A stretch of 64,000 nt of DNA from Hymenobacter persicinus (GCF_004167665.1 NZ_SEWE01000022.1:1-64000); one strand, 5' to 3'; positions 43,546 through 52,877 are shown, counted from the stretch's first letter. Translations and numbers: made by a program. Notes: generated from the letters alone by a model not told the origin.

Positions 43546-45591
43546 ATGATTAATCCTCCCGTAGCCGCTCCCAAGCCCAAAGCGCTTGTTTCGCCCTTCG
43601 GCACCCGCACCGACAACTACTACTGGCTCAACCAGCCCCAGGACCCGGAGGTGCTCGACTACTTGCGGGCCGAAAATGCCTACTTCGAGCAGCAGATGGC
43701 CCCAGTAAAAGACTTGCAGGAAGCCCTGTTTCAGGAAATCAAAAGCCGGATCCAGGAGCAGGATGAGTCCGTGCCCTACCGCGAAAACGGCTATTACTAC
43801 TACGTGCGCTACGAGGAGGGCGGGGAGTACCCGATTTACTGCCGCAAGCCCGGCAGCCTGTCGGCACCCGAACAGGTGCTGCTCAACGCCAACGAACTAG
43901 CTGCGGGCCACGCCTACTACCAGATCGGGGGCTTCGAGGTAAGCGACGACAACGCGGTGCTGGCCTACTCCGAGGATACCGTCAGCCGCCGCCTCTACAC
44001 CCTGCGCTTCCGCAACCTAGTGACCGGGGAGCAGTATCCCGAGCAGATTCCGAATACCAGCGGCAACGCCGTGTGGGCCACCGACAACCAGACGGTGTTC
44101 TACACCAAAAAGGACGAGGCCACTCTGCTCGACTACCAGGTCTACCGTCATACCCTCGGTACCGACCCGGCCCTCGACGTGCTGGTCTACGAGGAAACCG
44201 ACAATACTTTCTACACCGGCGTGAGTCGGTCCAAGTCCCGGGAGTACATCTTTTTGCACATGGGCAGCACGATGTCGGCGGAGGTGCGCTACCTGCCGGC
44301 CGCTACGCCCACGGCCGAGCCCCGGGTGTTTCTGGCCCGCGAGGACGACCACCTCTACGAAGTCGAGCACTTCGGGCCCGACTTCTACGTGCTGTCCAAC
44401 GCCGGGGCGCCCAACTTCCGCCTGCTCAAAACGCCCGTCGCGGATACGGCCAAGGCGAACTGGCAGGAAGTGATTCCCCACCGTGCGGACGTGTTTCTGG
44501 AAAACATGGAGCTGTTCCGCGACTACCTCGTGCTGGGCGAGCGGCAGGAGGGGCTGCTGCGCCTGCGCGTGATTCGGTGGCAGGACGGGGCGGAGCACTA
44601 CCTCAACTTCGGCGAGCCCACCTACACGGCCTTTATCGGCATCAACCCCGAGTTTGACACCCCGGTGCTGCGCTACGGCTATTCGTCCCTGACCACGCCG
44701 ACCTCGACCTACGACTACGACATGGCCACCCGGACCAAGACCCTGCTCAAGGAGCAGGCCGTGCTGGGCAGCTTCCGCAAGGAGGACTACGTGACCGAGC
44801 GCGCCTACGCCCCGGCCACCGACGGCACCCTGATTCCGCTGTCCATCGTCTACCGCCGCGGGTTTCAGAAGGACGGTAGCGCCCCGCTCTTGCAGTACGC
44901 CTACGGCTCCTACGGCCTGTCGATGGATGCGGCCTTCAGCTCGGCCCGCCTGAGCTTGCTTGACCGGGGCTTTGCCTACGTTATCTGCCACATCCGGGGC
45001 GGGCAGGAGCTGGGCCGGCAGTGGTACGAAGACGGCAAGAAGCTCAAGAAGATGAACACCTTCACTGACTTCACCGACTGCTCCCGCTTCCTGATTGAGC
45101 AAGGCTATACGGCCCCCGACCGGCTCTTTGCCATGGGCGGCTCGGCCGGGGGGCTGCTGATGGGCGCGGTGGTCAATCTGCACCCCGAGTACTACCGGGG
45201 CGTGGTAGCCGCCGTACCCTTCGTGGACGTAGTCACGACTATGCTCGACGACACCATTCCGCTCACCACCGGCGAGTACGACGAGTGGGGCAACCCCAAC
45301 CAGCGGGAGTTTTACAACTACATGCTGTCCTACTCGCCTTACGACCAAGTGCGGGCCCAGGCCTACCCCAACATGCTCGTCACCACCGGCCTGCACGACT
45401 CCCAGGTGCAGTACATTGAGCCGGCCAAGTGGGTAGCCAAGCTACGGACCCTGAAAACTGACCAGAACCTGCTGCTGCTGCACACCGACATGGATGCCGG
45501 CCACGGGGGCGCCTCCGGCCGCTTCAAATCTATCCACGACGTGGCCCGGCAGTACGCCTTTCTGCTGCTGCTCCTTGGCCGCCCCGCCTAG
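43546..45591 (+). CDS. ptrB: Oligopeptidase B (S9A serine peptidase)
   Basis: 681 residues. An N-terminal seven-blade propeller (about 70-410) opens with DNYYWLNQPQDPEVLDYL, and the C-terminal alpha/beta-hydrolase domain has GGSAGG (Ser about 532), a catalytic Asp in TTGLHDSQVQ and His in DAGHGG. It cleaves short peptides after Arg/Lys. There is no signal peptide, so it is cytoplasmic. Confidence 0.95.
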   Translation: MINPPVAAPKPKALVSPFGTRTDNYYWLNQPQDPEVLDYLRAENAYFEQQMAPVKDLQEALFQEIKSRIQEQDESVPYRENGYYYYVRYEEGGEYPIYCRKPGSLSAPEQVLLNANELAAGHAYYQIGGFEVSDDNAVLAYSEDTVSRRLYTLRFRNLVTGEQYPEQIPNTSGNAVWATDNQTVFYTKKDEATLLDYQVYRHTLGTDPALDVLVYEETDNTFYTGVSRSKSREYIFLHMGSTMSAEVRYLPAATPTAEPRVFLAREDDHLYEVEHFGPDFYVLSNAGAPNFRLLKTPVADTAKANWQEVIPHRADVFLENMELFRDYLVLGERQEGLLRLRVIRWQDGAEHYLNFGEPTYTAFIGINPEFDTPVLRYGYSSLTTPTSTYDYDMATRTKTLLKEQAVLGSFRKEDYVTERAYAPATDGTLIPLSIVYRRGFQKDGSAPLLQYAYGSYGLSMDAAFSSARLSLLDRGFAYVICHIRGGQELGRQWYEDGKKLKKMNTFTDFTDCSRFLIEQGYTAPDRLFAMGGSAGGLLMGAVVNLHPEYYRGVVAAVPFVDVVTTMLDDTIPLTTGEYDEWGNPNQREFYNYMLSYSPYDQVRAQAYPNMLVTTGLHDSQVQYIEPAKWVAKLRTLKTDQNLLLLHTDMDAGHGGASGRFKSIHDVARQYAFLLLLLGRPA

Positions 45592-45613
45592 GCACGCACG
45601 GACTGTCAGTAAC

Positions 45614-45651
45614 AACAACGCCCCGCCATGTTCGCACGGCGGGGCGTTGTT
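45614..45651. terminator. Bidirectional intrinsic terminator
   Basis: AACAACGCCCCGCC pairs perfectly with GGCGGGGCGTTGTT; the T run is interrupted. Confidence 0.8.
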
Positions 45652-45679
45652 GCTATTAGAAATGCCTTGGGCACACTCT

Positions 45680-45892
45680 CTAGCGGCTGCGGGCAGTGTC
45701 GGTGGCCGGCAGGTTGCCGCGGGGCACGTTGCCGTTGGCCTTCATCTGAAGCTGGAAGCTGACCTGTTCACAGTCGGCGAAGCGCTTCTCCGAGACTTTC
45801 AGGGCTTCCTCCAGGCGGGTTATCTGCTGGTAGAGGTACAGGATCAGGCCCAGGGAAAGCACCAGGGCGGCAATGGTCAGCGCGTTTTTCAT
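45680..45892 (-). CDS. Small single-pass membrane protein
   Basis: 70 residues, ATG 45892. One N-terminal transmembrane segment (MKNALTIAALVLSLGLILYLY) is followed by a short coiled-coil-like stretch (QQITRLEEALKVSEKRFADCEQ) and a polar tail. It could be a membrane-anchored helix or an uncleaved signal. It lies between two hairpins, downstream of the E2 gene on the same strand. No family recognised. Confidence 0.65.
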   Translation of the reverse strand: MKNALTIAALVLSLGLILYLYQQITRLEEALKVSEKRFADCEQVSFQLQMKANGNVPRGNLPATDTARSR

Positions 45893-45911
45893 AAAGCGGG
45901 GCAGGCAAAAA

Positions 45912-45942
45912 AGAACGTCATGCCGGGGGCGGCATGACGTTC
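45912..45942. terminator. Hairpin between the E2 gene and the small membrane protein gene
   Basis: AACGTCATGCC pairs perfectly with GGCATGACGTT around GGGGGC. A run of A precedes it (T run on the minus strand, 45908-45912), so it may end the E2 transcript. Confidence 0.75.
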
Positions 45943-45960
45943 GGGTAAGGCAACGAGGGG

Positions 45961-47340
45961 TTAGATAGCCGTGTTCGGGTCGAACTGCTCGAGGTAATCG
46001 GCCACCTTGCGCACGAACATGCCGCCCAGCGAACCATCGACCACGCGGTGGTCGTAGGAGTGCGAGAGGAACATGAAGTGACGCACGCCAATGAGGTCAC
46101 CCTGAGGGGTTTCTATCACGGCCGGCTTCTTCTTAATAGCCCCCACGGCCATGATGGCCACCTGGGGCTGCATGATGATGGGCGTGCCCATCACGTTGCC
46201 AAACGAGCCCACATTGCTGAGCGTGTAGGTGCCGCCTTCCAGATCCTCGGGCTTGAGCTTGTTGGCCCGGGCCCGGGAAGCCAAGTCGTTGACTTTCTTG
46301 CTCAGCCCGTTCAGGTTGAGTTGGTCGGCGTTGTGAATCACGGGCACAATCAGGTTTCCCGAGGGCAAAGCCACGGCCACGCCGATGTTGATGTCGCGCT
46401 TCTTGATGATGTAGTCGCCGTCGATGGAGACGTTAATCATCGGGAAGTCCTGGACGGCGCGGGCCACGGCCTGGATGAAGATGGGCGTGAAGGTCAGGTT
46501 CTCGCCCTCGCGCTTCTTGTAGGCATCCTTATGCTTGTTGCGCCAGTTCACGATGTCAGTTACATCGGCTTCCACGAAGCTCGTCACGTGGGGCGAAATG
46601 CGCTTCGAGTCGACCATGCGCTGGGCAATCATCTTGCGCATGCGGTCCATCTCAATCAGCTCCTGCCCGCCGCTCACGGAAGGCGCGGGCTTGGAAGCCA
46701 CGGCTGGCGCTGGTGCCGACGCAGCAGCTGGGGCAGCCGGGGCAGGAGCTTGAGCCACGGGAGCAGCAGCAGCAGCGGCTGGTGCCGGCGCGGCGGCCTG
46801 GCCCAGCGGCTGTTTGCCGCCGGCCACGTAGTCGAGAATGTCTTTCTTGGTGACGCGACCCTCGCTGCCGGTGCCGGGCAGGTAGTCTAGGTCGGCCATC
46901 GAAATGCCTTCCTCGCGGGCAATGCTGAGCACCAGCGGGGAGTAGAAGCGGCCGGGCTGGGCCACGGCCGCAGCTTTGGCGGCTTGCGGGGCCTGGGCCT
47001 CGGGTACGTAGGGAACCTCGGGCGCGGTGCCGTTAACTGAAGGAGCCGTCTGGGGAGCAGCTGGAGCGGCGGCCGGGGCTGAAGCACCCGCGGCGGCGGC
47101 ATCGGTTTCAACGATGGCAATAGGAGCGCCCACGGCCACCACCTGGCCTTCCTGGACCAGAATCTCCTGCAGTACGCCGGCGTAGATGGCGGGAACTTCG
47201 GTATCTACCTTGTCGGTAGCTACTTCCAGCACTGATTCGTCCTGCTCAATGGCGTCGCCGACCTGCTTGAGCCATTTCAGAACGGTGCCTTCCATAATGC
47301 TTTCGCCCATCTTGGGCATCACCATTTCCACTCGTGCCAT
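45961..47340 (-). CDS. 2-oxo acid dehydrogenase E2 (dihydrolipoyl acyltransferase)
   Basis: 459 residues. An N-terminal lipoyl domain has the lipoyl Lys in VATDKVDTEVPA. An Ala/Pro linker, the E3/E1-binding domain (SPLVLSIAREEGIS, GTGSEGRVTKKDIL), a second Ala/Pro linker, and the catalytic domain ending SYDHRVVDGSLGG follow. No E1 or E3 gene is nearby. MARVEMVMPKMGESI and the absence of pyruvate-type features suggest a branched-chain or 2-oxoglutarate complex, but this is undecided. A -7 box lies at 47396-47389. Confidence 0.92.
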   Translation of the reverse strand: MARVEMVMPKMGESIMEGTVLKWLKQVGDAIEQDESVLEVATDKVDTEVPAIYAGVLQEILVQEGQVVAVGAPIAIVETDAAAAGASAPAAAPAAPQTAPSVNGTAPEVPYVPEAQAPQAAKAAAVAQPGRFYSPLVLSIAREEGISMADLDYLPGTGSEGRVTKKDILDYVAGGKQPLGQAAAPAPAAAAAAPVAQAPAPAAPAAASAPAPAVASKPAPSVSGGQELIEMDRMRKMIAQRMVDSKRISPHVTSFVEADVTDIVNWRNKHKDAYKKREGENLTFTPIFIQAVARAVQDFPMINVSIDGDYIIKKRDINIGVAVALPSGNLIVPVIHNADQLNLNGLSKKVNDLASRARANKLKPEDLEGGTYTLSNVGSFGNVMGTPIIMQPQVAIMAVGAIKKKPAVIETPQGDLIGVRHFMFLSHSYDHRVVDGSLGGMFVRKVADYLEQFDPNTAI

Positions 47341-47388
47341 GCGGTAGTTTTCTTGGGTTGGGATTGTTGGGTGGGGAGTTTAGTGCCG

Positions 47389-47396
47389 CAAAGGTA
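47389..47396 (-). promoter_or_regulatory. -7 promoter box for the E2 gene
   Basis: Minus-strand TACCTTTG, 48 nt before ATG 47340. Confidence 0.6.
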
Positions 47397-47505
47397 GCAG
47401 AAAGCCGCAAGCGCGGCGCCGTTTCCTGCCAAGCAGCCCGCCGATGGGCCCGAATGGCTCCCAAATGCAACGCTGGCCGCCGGGTTCCGGTCCGCGGAGC
47501 ACCGC

Positions 47506-48759
47506 CTACGAAACGGGCAGACTCAGGCGCAGCAGGTTGAGCAGGCTGTTGGTGGCGTAGTCGATGTTGAGCTGGCGGCCGCGGTTGAAGCTGATCTTGC
47601 GGGCTACCGTCTGGTGGGCGTCGGCGTAGGCTAGCCAGAAGGTGCCCACGGGTTTTTCTGGGGTGCCGCCGTCGGGGCCGGCCACGCCGCTGGTGGCCAC
47701 GGCCACGTCTACGCCTAGGCGCTGGCGGGCCCCCTCGGCCATCTGGCGCACCACCTCTTCGCTCACGGCTCCATGTGCAGCCAAGGTTTCAGGCAGCACA
47801 CCCAGCTCTTTGATTTTGATATCGTTATGATAGGAAACAATGCTGCCCAAAAAGTAGCGCGACGAGCCCGGGACGCTGGTGAGCTTGTGGGCCACGTAGC
47901 CGCCGGTGCAGCTTTCGGCCGTACCCACCGTCAGGCCCCGCTCGGCCAGCAGCTGGCCCACGGCCTGCTCCAGGGGAATATCGGTTTCGGCAAAAATATG
48001 GTTGCCCAGGCGCCGGCGCAGCTCGGGCAACAGGGCTTCCATGCGACCCCGCAGGTTGGGCTGCCCGTCGGCCTGCCCGGTCAGGCGCAGGCGCACGGCG
48101 CCCAGCGAGGGCAGGTAGGCGAGCTTGATATTCGGGGGCAACGCATCTTCCCAGTCGGCAATCTGCTCGGCCAGAAACGACTCGCCCAGCCCCACGGTTT
48201 GAATGACAATGTGCTCGATGGGCGGGACCTGAAAGTGCCGGGCCAGGCGGGGCAGCACGGTGTCGGTCATCATGCGCTTCATTTCGAAAGGCACGCCGGG
48301 CATGCTCACGAACACGGTGCCCTTGTCCTCGAACCACATACCTGGGGCCGTGCCCACCGCGTTGCGGATGGGCGTGCAGGTAGCGGGCAAGTAGGCCTGC
48401 TGGCGGTTCACTTCCAGCATGGGCCGGTTGAAGCGGGCAAAGATGGCTTCCACGTCGCGCAGGGAAGACTCGTTCAGGACCAACTCAGTGCCGAAGTACT
48501 CGGTCAGGATGTGCTTGGTCAGATCATCCTTGGTGGGGCCCAGGCCCCCGGTAGTCAGCACCACGTCGGCGCGGGTGCGGGCCAAATCCAGGGCCGTCAC
48601 GATTTCGTCGGCCCGGTCCGAGACGCTGGTAATCTGCCGCACCCGGATGCCGAGCTTGCCCAGCTCCTGACCCAGAAACGCCGAGTTGGTATCAATAACC
48701 TGCCCGTAGAGCAGTTCGTCGCCGATGGTAATGATTTCCGCGTTGGGCAGCTGGGGCAT
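47506..48759 (-). CDS. cinA: CinA family protein (NMN deamidase type)
   Basis: 417 residues from ATG 48759 (MPQLPNAEIITIGDELLYG). The frame stays open upstream to 49404, but that extension is antisense to a DUF4197 gene and is rejected. The N-terminal MoaB-like COG1058 domain (GDELLYGQVIDTNS, TTGGLGPTKDDLT) hydrolyses ADP-ribose; the C-terminal CinA domain (TVGTAESCTGGYVAHKLTS, ATSGVAGPDGGTPEKPVG) deamidates NMN in pyridine nucleotide repair. Confidence 0.95.
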   Translation of the reverse strand: MPQLPNAEIITIGDELLYGQVIDTNSAFLGQELGKLGIRVRQITSVSDRADEIVTALDLARTRADVVLTTGGLGPTKDDLTKHILTEYFGTELVLNESSLRDVEAIFARFNRPMLEVNRQQAYLPATCTPIRNAVGTAPGMWFEDKGTVFVSMPGVPFEMKRMMTDTVLPRLARHFQVPPIEHIVIQTVGLGESFLAEQIADWEDALPPNIKLAYLPSLGAVRLRLTGQADGQPNLRGRMEALLPELRRRLGNHIFAETDIPLEQAVGQLLAERGLTVGTAESCTGGYVAHKLTSVPGSSRYFLGSIVSYHNDIKIKELGVLPETLAAHGAVSEEVVRQMAEGARQRLGVDVAVATSGVAGPDGGTPEKPVGTFWLAYADAHQTVARKISFNRGRQLNIDYATNSLLNLLRLSLPVS

Positions 48760-48859
48760 GGGTCTCGGGTTAGGAAGGGGTGGGAATTTGGTGCAATTTG
48801 GGCCCTTGAGCGAATAAGACCACCACGAAGGGCGTCTGGTTTTCGTTTTTTTTCTCCCT

Positions 48860-49693
48860 ATGACTCGTTTCCGCATGCTGGCCGCCGTGGTGGCCCTGTC
48901 GGTGGTTGGCACGCAGGCCGCCACGGCCCAGACCAAGAAAACCACCACGACCAAAAAGACGACCACCGCCAGCAAGACCACGGCGGCGAAGAAAACGACC
49001 ACCAAAGTGGTAGCCAAGCCCGCCACGACCACCAAAACCACCGTCAAGACGACTACGCCCGTGGTGCCGGTGCTGCCCCCGCTCACCGCTGACGACGCCA
49101 ACGCCGCTCTGCACGAGGCCCTGACGACCAGCATCAGCAAGGCCGTAGCGCAGGCTAGTGCCCCCGACGGCTTCAACGCCAACGCCGACATCCGCCTGGT
49201 GACTCCGCCCGAGGCCGAGCTGGTGTCCACTACCCTGCGCACCCTGCGCCTGGGCGCTTTGGTCGACAACTTCGAAGTGGCGCTCAACCACGCCGCCGAG
49301 GCTGCCTCGGCCCAGGCCAAGCCCATCTTCGTGAATGCCATCCAGAACATCAGCTTCAGCGACGCGCTGAGCCTGCTCACCAGCCGGGAGCCGGATGCGG
49401 CCACGCTTTACCTCAACGAGAAAACCGCGCCCCAGCTCGTGGCCGCCTTCACACCCGTCATGCAGGCCTCGCTGGAGCAGGCCGGTGCCACCCGGCTCTA
49501 CGCCGAAATGGTGGCCCGCTACAACAAGATCCCGCTCGTCACCAAGCTCAACCCCAGCCTGACGAGCTACGCTACCGAGCAAACCGTCAACGGCCTGTTT
49601 GCGCTGATGGCCGCCGAGGAAGGCCGGATCCGCCTCAACCCCGCCGCCCGCACCTCCGAACTGCTAAGCCGCACCTTTGGCCGCAGCAAGTAA
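48860..49693 (+). CDS. DUF4197 family exported protein (copy 1)
   Basis: 277 residues. A signal peptide (MTRFRMLAAVVALSVVG to ATAQ) is followed by a 45-residue Thr/Lys repeat region and then the DUF4197 domain (DANAALHEALTTSISKAV, AKPIFVNAIQNISFSDAL, PDAATLYLNEKT). Function unknown; the protein is periplasmic or surface exposed. A paralogue follows in tandem at 49850. The Thr/Lys region is absent from the second copy. Confidence 0.9.
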   Translation: MTRFRMLAAVVALSVVGTQAATAQTKKTTTTKKTTTASKTTAAKKTTTKVVAKPATTTKTTVKTTTPVVPVLPPLTADDANAALHEALTTSISKAVAQASAPDGFNANADIRLVTPPEAELVSTTLRTLRLGALVDNFEVALNHAAEAASAQAKPIFVNAIQNISFSDALSLLTSREPDAATLYLNEKTAPQLVAAFTPVMQASLEQAGATRLYAEMVARYNKIPLVTKLNPSLTSYATEQTVNGLFALMAAEEGRIRLNPAARTSELLSRTFGRSK

Positions 49694-49713
49694 CGCCGCG
49701 AGGTTCTGCTCCC

Positions 49714-49765
49714 AAGCAAACCGGTCCGCTAAGCCCACGGGGAGCTTGGCGGACCGGTTTGCTTT
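49714..49765 (+). terminator. Intrinsic terminator between the DUF4197 copies
   Basis: AAGCAAACCGGTCCGC (49714-49729) pairs perfectly with GCGGACCGGTTTGCTT (49749-49764). Confidence 0.8.
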
Positions 49766-49849
49766 AAAGTGGGCCGTAACCTTTTGGTCCGGTTTCTGTC
49801 TAACGGAACGCAGCGGCTGCGTTGGTCGCCTTTTTTGCCGCTTCCGGAT

Positions 49850-50614
49850 ATGAAAACTCTGCGCTATTCTCTTCTCGTGGCCGCCGGCCTCACCCTGAGC
49901 CTGAGTGCCTCGGCTCAGATATTCAGCTTGCCCAAAATCGGGGACCTATTGAAAAACAAGCCCGGCGTGGGCACTACCACGACCGGCTCTACCACCAAGG
50001 GCACGCTGAGTCAGAATGAAGCGGCCATGGGCCTGAAGGAAGCCCTGACCCAGGGGATTTCCAAGGGTGCCGACCAAGCCTCGAAGCAAGACGGCTTCTA
50101 CCTCAACAAGCTGATCCGTATTCCCTTCCCGCCCGACGCCCAGCGCGTGGCCACCACGTTGCGGGCTATTGGCCTGGGCTCCCAGGTCGATAAGTTCGAG
50201 CTGTCGTTGAACCGCGGGGCCGAGGATGCGGCGAAAAGCGCCAAGCCCATTTTTCTGTCGGCCATCAAGAGCCTCACCTTCAGCGACGTCTGGGGTATTC
50301 TGACCGGACAGAAAGACGCGGCCACTCAGTACCTCAAGCGCACGACCACCGCCCAGCTCACCACGGCCTTCAAACCCATCATTCAGCAGTCCCTGGACAA
50401 GGTGAGTGCCACCCAGTACTACACCACCCTGACAACCCGCTACAACCAGATTCCGCTGGTGAAGCCCGTGCAGACCGATCTGAACCAGTATGCCACGGAC
50501 AAGGCCATCGGCGGGTTGTTTACCCTCATTGCCCAGGAAGAAGCCAACATTCGGGAAAACCCCGTGGCCCGCACCACCGAAATTCTGCGCCGCGTGTTCG
50601 GCTCGAAAGGGTAA
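49850..50614 (+). CDS. DUF4197 family exported protein (copy 2)
   Basis: 254 residues from ATG 49850 (MKTLRYSLLVAAGLTLS, cleavage near ASAQ). The DUF4197 domain shares blocks with copy 1: AAMGLKEALTQGISKGADQAS, AKPIFLSAIKSLTFSDVW, KDAATQYLKRTT and VARTTEILRRVFG. Each copy has its own terminator, so they are transcribed separately despite the tandem layout. An old duplication is likely. Confidence 0.9.
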   Translation: MKTLRYSLLVAAGLTLSLSASAQIFSLPKIGDLLKNKPGVGTTTTGSTTKGTLSQNEAAMGLKEALTQGISKGADQASKQDGFYLNKLIRIPFPPDAQRVATTLRAIGLGSQVDKFELSLNRGAEDAAKSAKPIFLSAIKSLTFSDVWGILTGQKDAATQYLKRTTTAQLTTAFKPIIQQSLDKVSATQYYTTLTTRYNQIPLVKPVQTDLNQYATDKAIGGLFTLIAQEEANIRENPVARTTEILRRVFGSKG

Positions 50615-50663
50615 AGAGGCATTCGGTCTTTGGGCTTAGGCTACAGCCGGTCCGCCGCCAAAA

Positions 50664-50703
50664 CAGGAAAGCCGTTCTGCAGCAATGCAGAACGGCTTTC
50701 CTG
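50664..50703. terminator. Hairpin terminator
   Basis: CAGGAAAGCCGTTCTGC pairs perfectly over 17 bp with GCAGAACGGCTTTCCTG, around AGCAAT. There is no long T run. It separates convergent genes. Confidence 0.8.
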
Positions 50704-50723
50704 TTGTTGGGCCAATCTAAGCC

Positions 50724-51083
50724 CTAGTAATCGTCGTCGTCGTAACGGCCTTTGCTGCGGCCGCGGCTGGTGTAGGAGTCTTCCTCGTCGTCATCGTCGG
50801 CGAAATCATCGTCGTCGTCATCGAGGCTGGCAAAGCCGCGGCTGCCGTCGGGGTCTTCGGCGGCCTCGGCAGTTGTGTATTCTTCCTCCGTCATGCTGGC
50901 CAAATCCAGGGCCTCATCGTGGGAGGAGCCCGTGTCGCGCCACATCAGATAGTCGGCATACTTGGCCGAAAGGCGGTCTTCGGAGCTGCCGCGGGTGGCG
51001 TTGCCGCCCGTTTTAGCGAAGGTATCTAACTCGTCGTCGTCGCCGAGCAGATCATCATCGTCGAGGTCGTCGTATTGTCTCAT
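50724..51083 (-). CDS. Small highly acidic hypothetical protein
   Basis: 119 residues with Asp/Glu runs at the N-terminus (DDLDDDDLLGDDDELD), middle (SLDDDDDDFADDDDEED) and C-terminus. A central 45-residue segment (LSAKYADYLMWRDTGSSHDEALDLASMT) looks like a short helical domain. Predicted very low pI; no signal peptide. Possibly a DNA- or metal-mimic or an intrinsically disordered binder; no function can be assigned. TATCTTCG at 51154-51147 is a one-mismatch -7 box. Confidence 0.6.
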   Translation of the reverse strand: MRQYDDLDDDDLLGDDDELDTFAKTGGNATRGSSEDRLSAKYADYLMWRDTGSSHDEALDLASMTEEEYTTAEAAEDPDGSRGFASLDDDDDDFADDDDEEDSYTSRGRSKGRYDDDDY

Positions 51084-51434
51084 GGCCGGGTAAGGGCAAT
51101 AATGGGTGAAAAATGGGGGGTAATACGTCCCAAAGGTTTACAGCTGCGAAGATACGGGGGAAGCAGCTTTCGGTTAATTGTCGGAAAGGAAAATAAGTTG
51201 CCGGAAGGCGCCGAAAATTTCGGCCGGTTTCCCCTGGGTCCCGCCCCGAAACCGGCCTAGATTCCTGGCGAACCGACGCGCCTGCGGCCAGTTGGGAAGC
51301 ATAAAGACCTGAAAAACCGGCAGTACCCCGTTGGGTGAAGCGTGTCAAGTAGCGGATAGTGAGTGGGGGCTGGCCAGCCCCCAAGCCAAAATATTGTTGC
51401 GGCCGCTCAAGCCGCGCATGTGCCTGATACTGCC
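51084..51434. other. Intergenic region with nested palindromes
   Basis: No ORF. CCGAAAATTTCGG (51211-51223) overlaps a 10-bp perfect stem GGCCGGTTTC (51222-51231) with GAAACCGGCC (51248-51257). An 18-bp perfect palindrome GGGGGCTGGCCAGCCCCC lies at 51365-51382. The last may end the lipid A operon transcript; the first two could be a regulatory or structural element upstream of the acidic protein gene. Confidence 0.45.
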
Positions 51435-52067
51435 CTACCGCGCGGCCTGGGCCCCAAAATCGGTGATGCTGAGCTGCTGGGAGCAGAAGTCGTATTCCTC
51501 GGGCACGTTGGAGCTCACCAGCACCAGCCGGCCCGGGGCGGTGGCGTGCACGTGCTCCCGGTACCAGGCCACCCCGGCGCGGTCGAGGTTGGTGGTCGGC
51601 TCGTCGAGCAGCAGCAGGGGCGAGTCGGCGTAGAGGGCCAGGGCCAATTTTAGGCGCTGCTTCATGCCGGAGGAAAAGTCGCGCACGAGCTTATGCCGCG
51701 ACTTTTCCAGGTACATCAGCTCGATGAGCCGGCCGGGGCTGCAGCCGGGCCGCAGGGGCTTGAAACGGGTGTGAAACTGCAGCAGTTCGGTGAGGGTAAG
51801 CTCCTCAATCACCTCCAGGTAGGGGGCGCAGTAGGCCAGCACTTGGGGCACGTCTTCCACGGCCACGGGCCGGCCGGCGTGTTCGTAGGTCAGCGCGCCT
51901 TCCGAGGCCAGCAGCTGCCCGGAAATGGTGTTGAGCAGGGTGCTTTTGCCCGAGCCGTTGGGGCCCAGGATGGCCGTGGCTGAGCCGGGCTCGAAAATGT
52001 ACGTCAGGCCCCGGAAAATCCATTCCCGCTGGAAGCGCTTCCCCAGCCCGGTGGCTTCGATGCGCAC
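51435..52067 (-). CDS. ABC transporter ATP-binding protein
   Basis: 210 residues. Walker A GPNGSGKST, signature FSSGMKQRLKLALAL and Walker B LLLLDEPTTNLD are intact. No permease gene is adjacent. It is the last gene of the lipid A operon, 3 bp after lpxA, a position conserved in Bacteroidota, which hints at an envelope role, but the substrate is unknown. Confidence 0.9.
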   Translation of the reverse strand: MRIEATGLGKRFQREWIFRGLTYIFEPGSATAILGPNGSGKSTLLNTISGQLLASEGALTYEHAGRPVAVEDVPQVLAYCAPYLEVIEELTLTELLQFHTRFKPLRPGCSPGRLIELMYLEKSRHKLVRDFSSGMKQRLKLALALYADSPLLLLDEPTTNLDRAGVAWYREHVHATAPGRLVLVSSNVPEEYDFCSQQLSITDFGAQAAR

Positions 52068-52070
52068 GGA

Positions 52071-52868
52071 CTACTCGGCGTTGTTGCCGTTGCGGGAGTA
52101 GCCCTTGATGATGCCGCGGCCCGAGTTGCGCACAAAATTCACCACTTCGTCGCGCTCCGGGGAGGGCAGCAGCTCCAGCTCAATCTTGTCCAGGGCGTCG
52201 TTGTTGTTGAGCCCGGTCAGAAACAGCAGGCGGTAGAGCTGCTGAATCTCGCTGATTTTGGGGTCGGTGAAGCCGCGGCGGCGCAAACCGATGGAGTTGA
52301 TGCCGCTGTAGGTGAGCGGCTCCCGGCCGGCCTTCACGAAGGGCGGCACGTCTTTGCGAATCAGCGAGCCCCCGGAAATCATGGCGTGCTGCCCGACTTT
52401 CACGAACTGGTGCACGGCCGAGGTGCCGCCGATAATGGCGTAGTCGCCGATTTCGACGTGGCCGGCCAGCTGCACGGCGTTGGCCAGCACGCAGTTGTTG
52501 CCGATGATGCAGTCGTGGGCTACGTGCACGTAGGCCATCAGCAGGCAGTTGGCGCCCACCACGGTCTTGAGCCGGTCCACGGTGCCGCGGTTCACGGTCA
52601 CGCACTCCCGAATCACGGTGTTGTCGCCGATAACGACGGTGGTTTTCTCGCCGGCAAACTTCAGATCCTGGGGCATGGCGGCGATAACGGCGCCGGGGAA
52701 GATCTTGCAGTTTTTGCCGATGCGGGCGCCCGACATGATGGTCACGTTCGGGCCAATCCAGGTGCCTTCCCCGATTTCCACGTCTTTGTCGATGGTCGTA
52801 AACGGCTCCACGACGACATTTTGGGCAATCTTGGCTTCGGGGTGAATGTAGGCGAGCGGCTGGTTCAT
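52071..52868 (-). CDS. lpxA: UDP-N-acetylglucosamine acyltransferase
   Basis: 265 residues. A left-handed beta-helix of hexapeptides (IAQNVVVEPFTTIDKDVEIGEG onward) includes the catalytic His region MAYVHVAHDCIIGNNC, and a C-terminal helical part has GLRRRGFTDPKISEIQQLYR. First step of lipid A synthesis. Repeat D lies just upstream of the ATG. Confidence 0.96.
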   Translation of the reverse strand: MNQPLAYIHPEAKIAQNVVVEPFTTIDKDVEIGEGTWIGPNVTIMSGARIGKNCKIFPGAVIAAMPQDLKFAGEKTTVVIGDNTVIRECVTVNRGTVDRLKTVVGANCLLMAYVHVAHDCIIGNNCVLANAVQLAGHVEIGDYAIIGGTSAVHQFVKVGQHAMISGGSLIRKDVPPFVKAGREPLTYSGINSIGLRRRGFTDPKISEIQQLYRLLFLTGLNNNDALDKIELELLPSPERDEVVNFVRNSGRGIIKGYSRNGNNAE

Positions 52869-52877
52869 TCTGGGAGT

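Noticed and set aside
48760..49404. N-terminal extension of cinA
   Set aside because: Wholly antisense to DUF4197 copy 1; conserved CinA starts at 48759.
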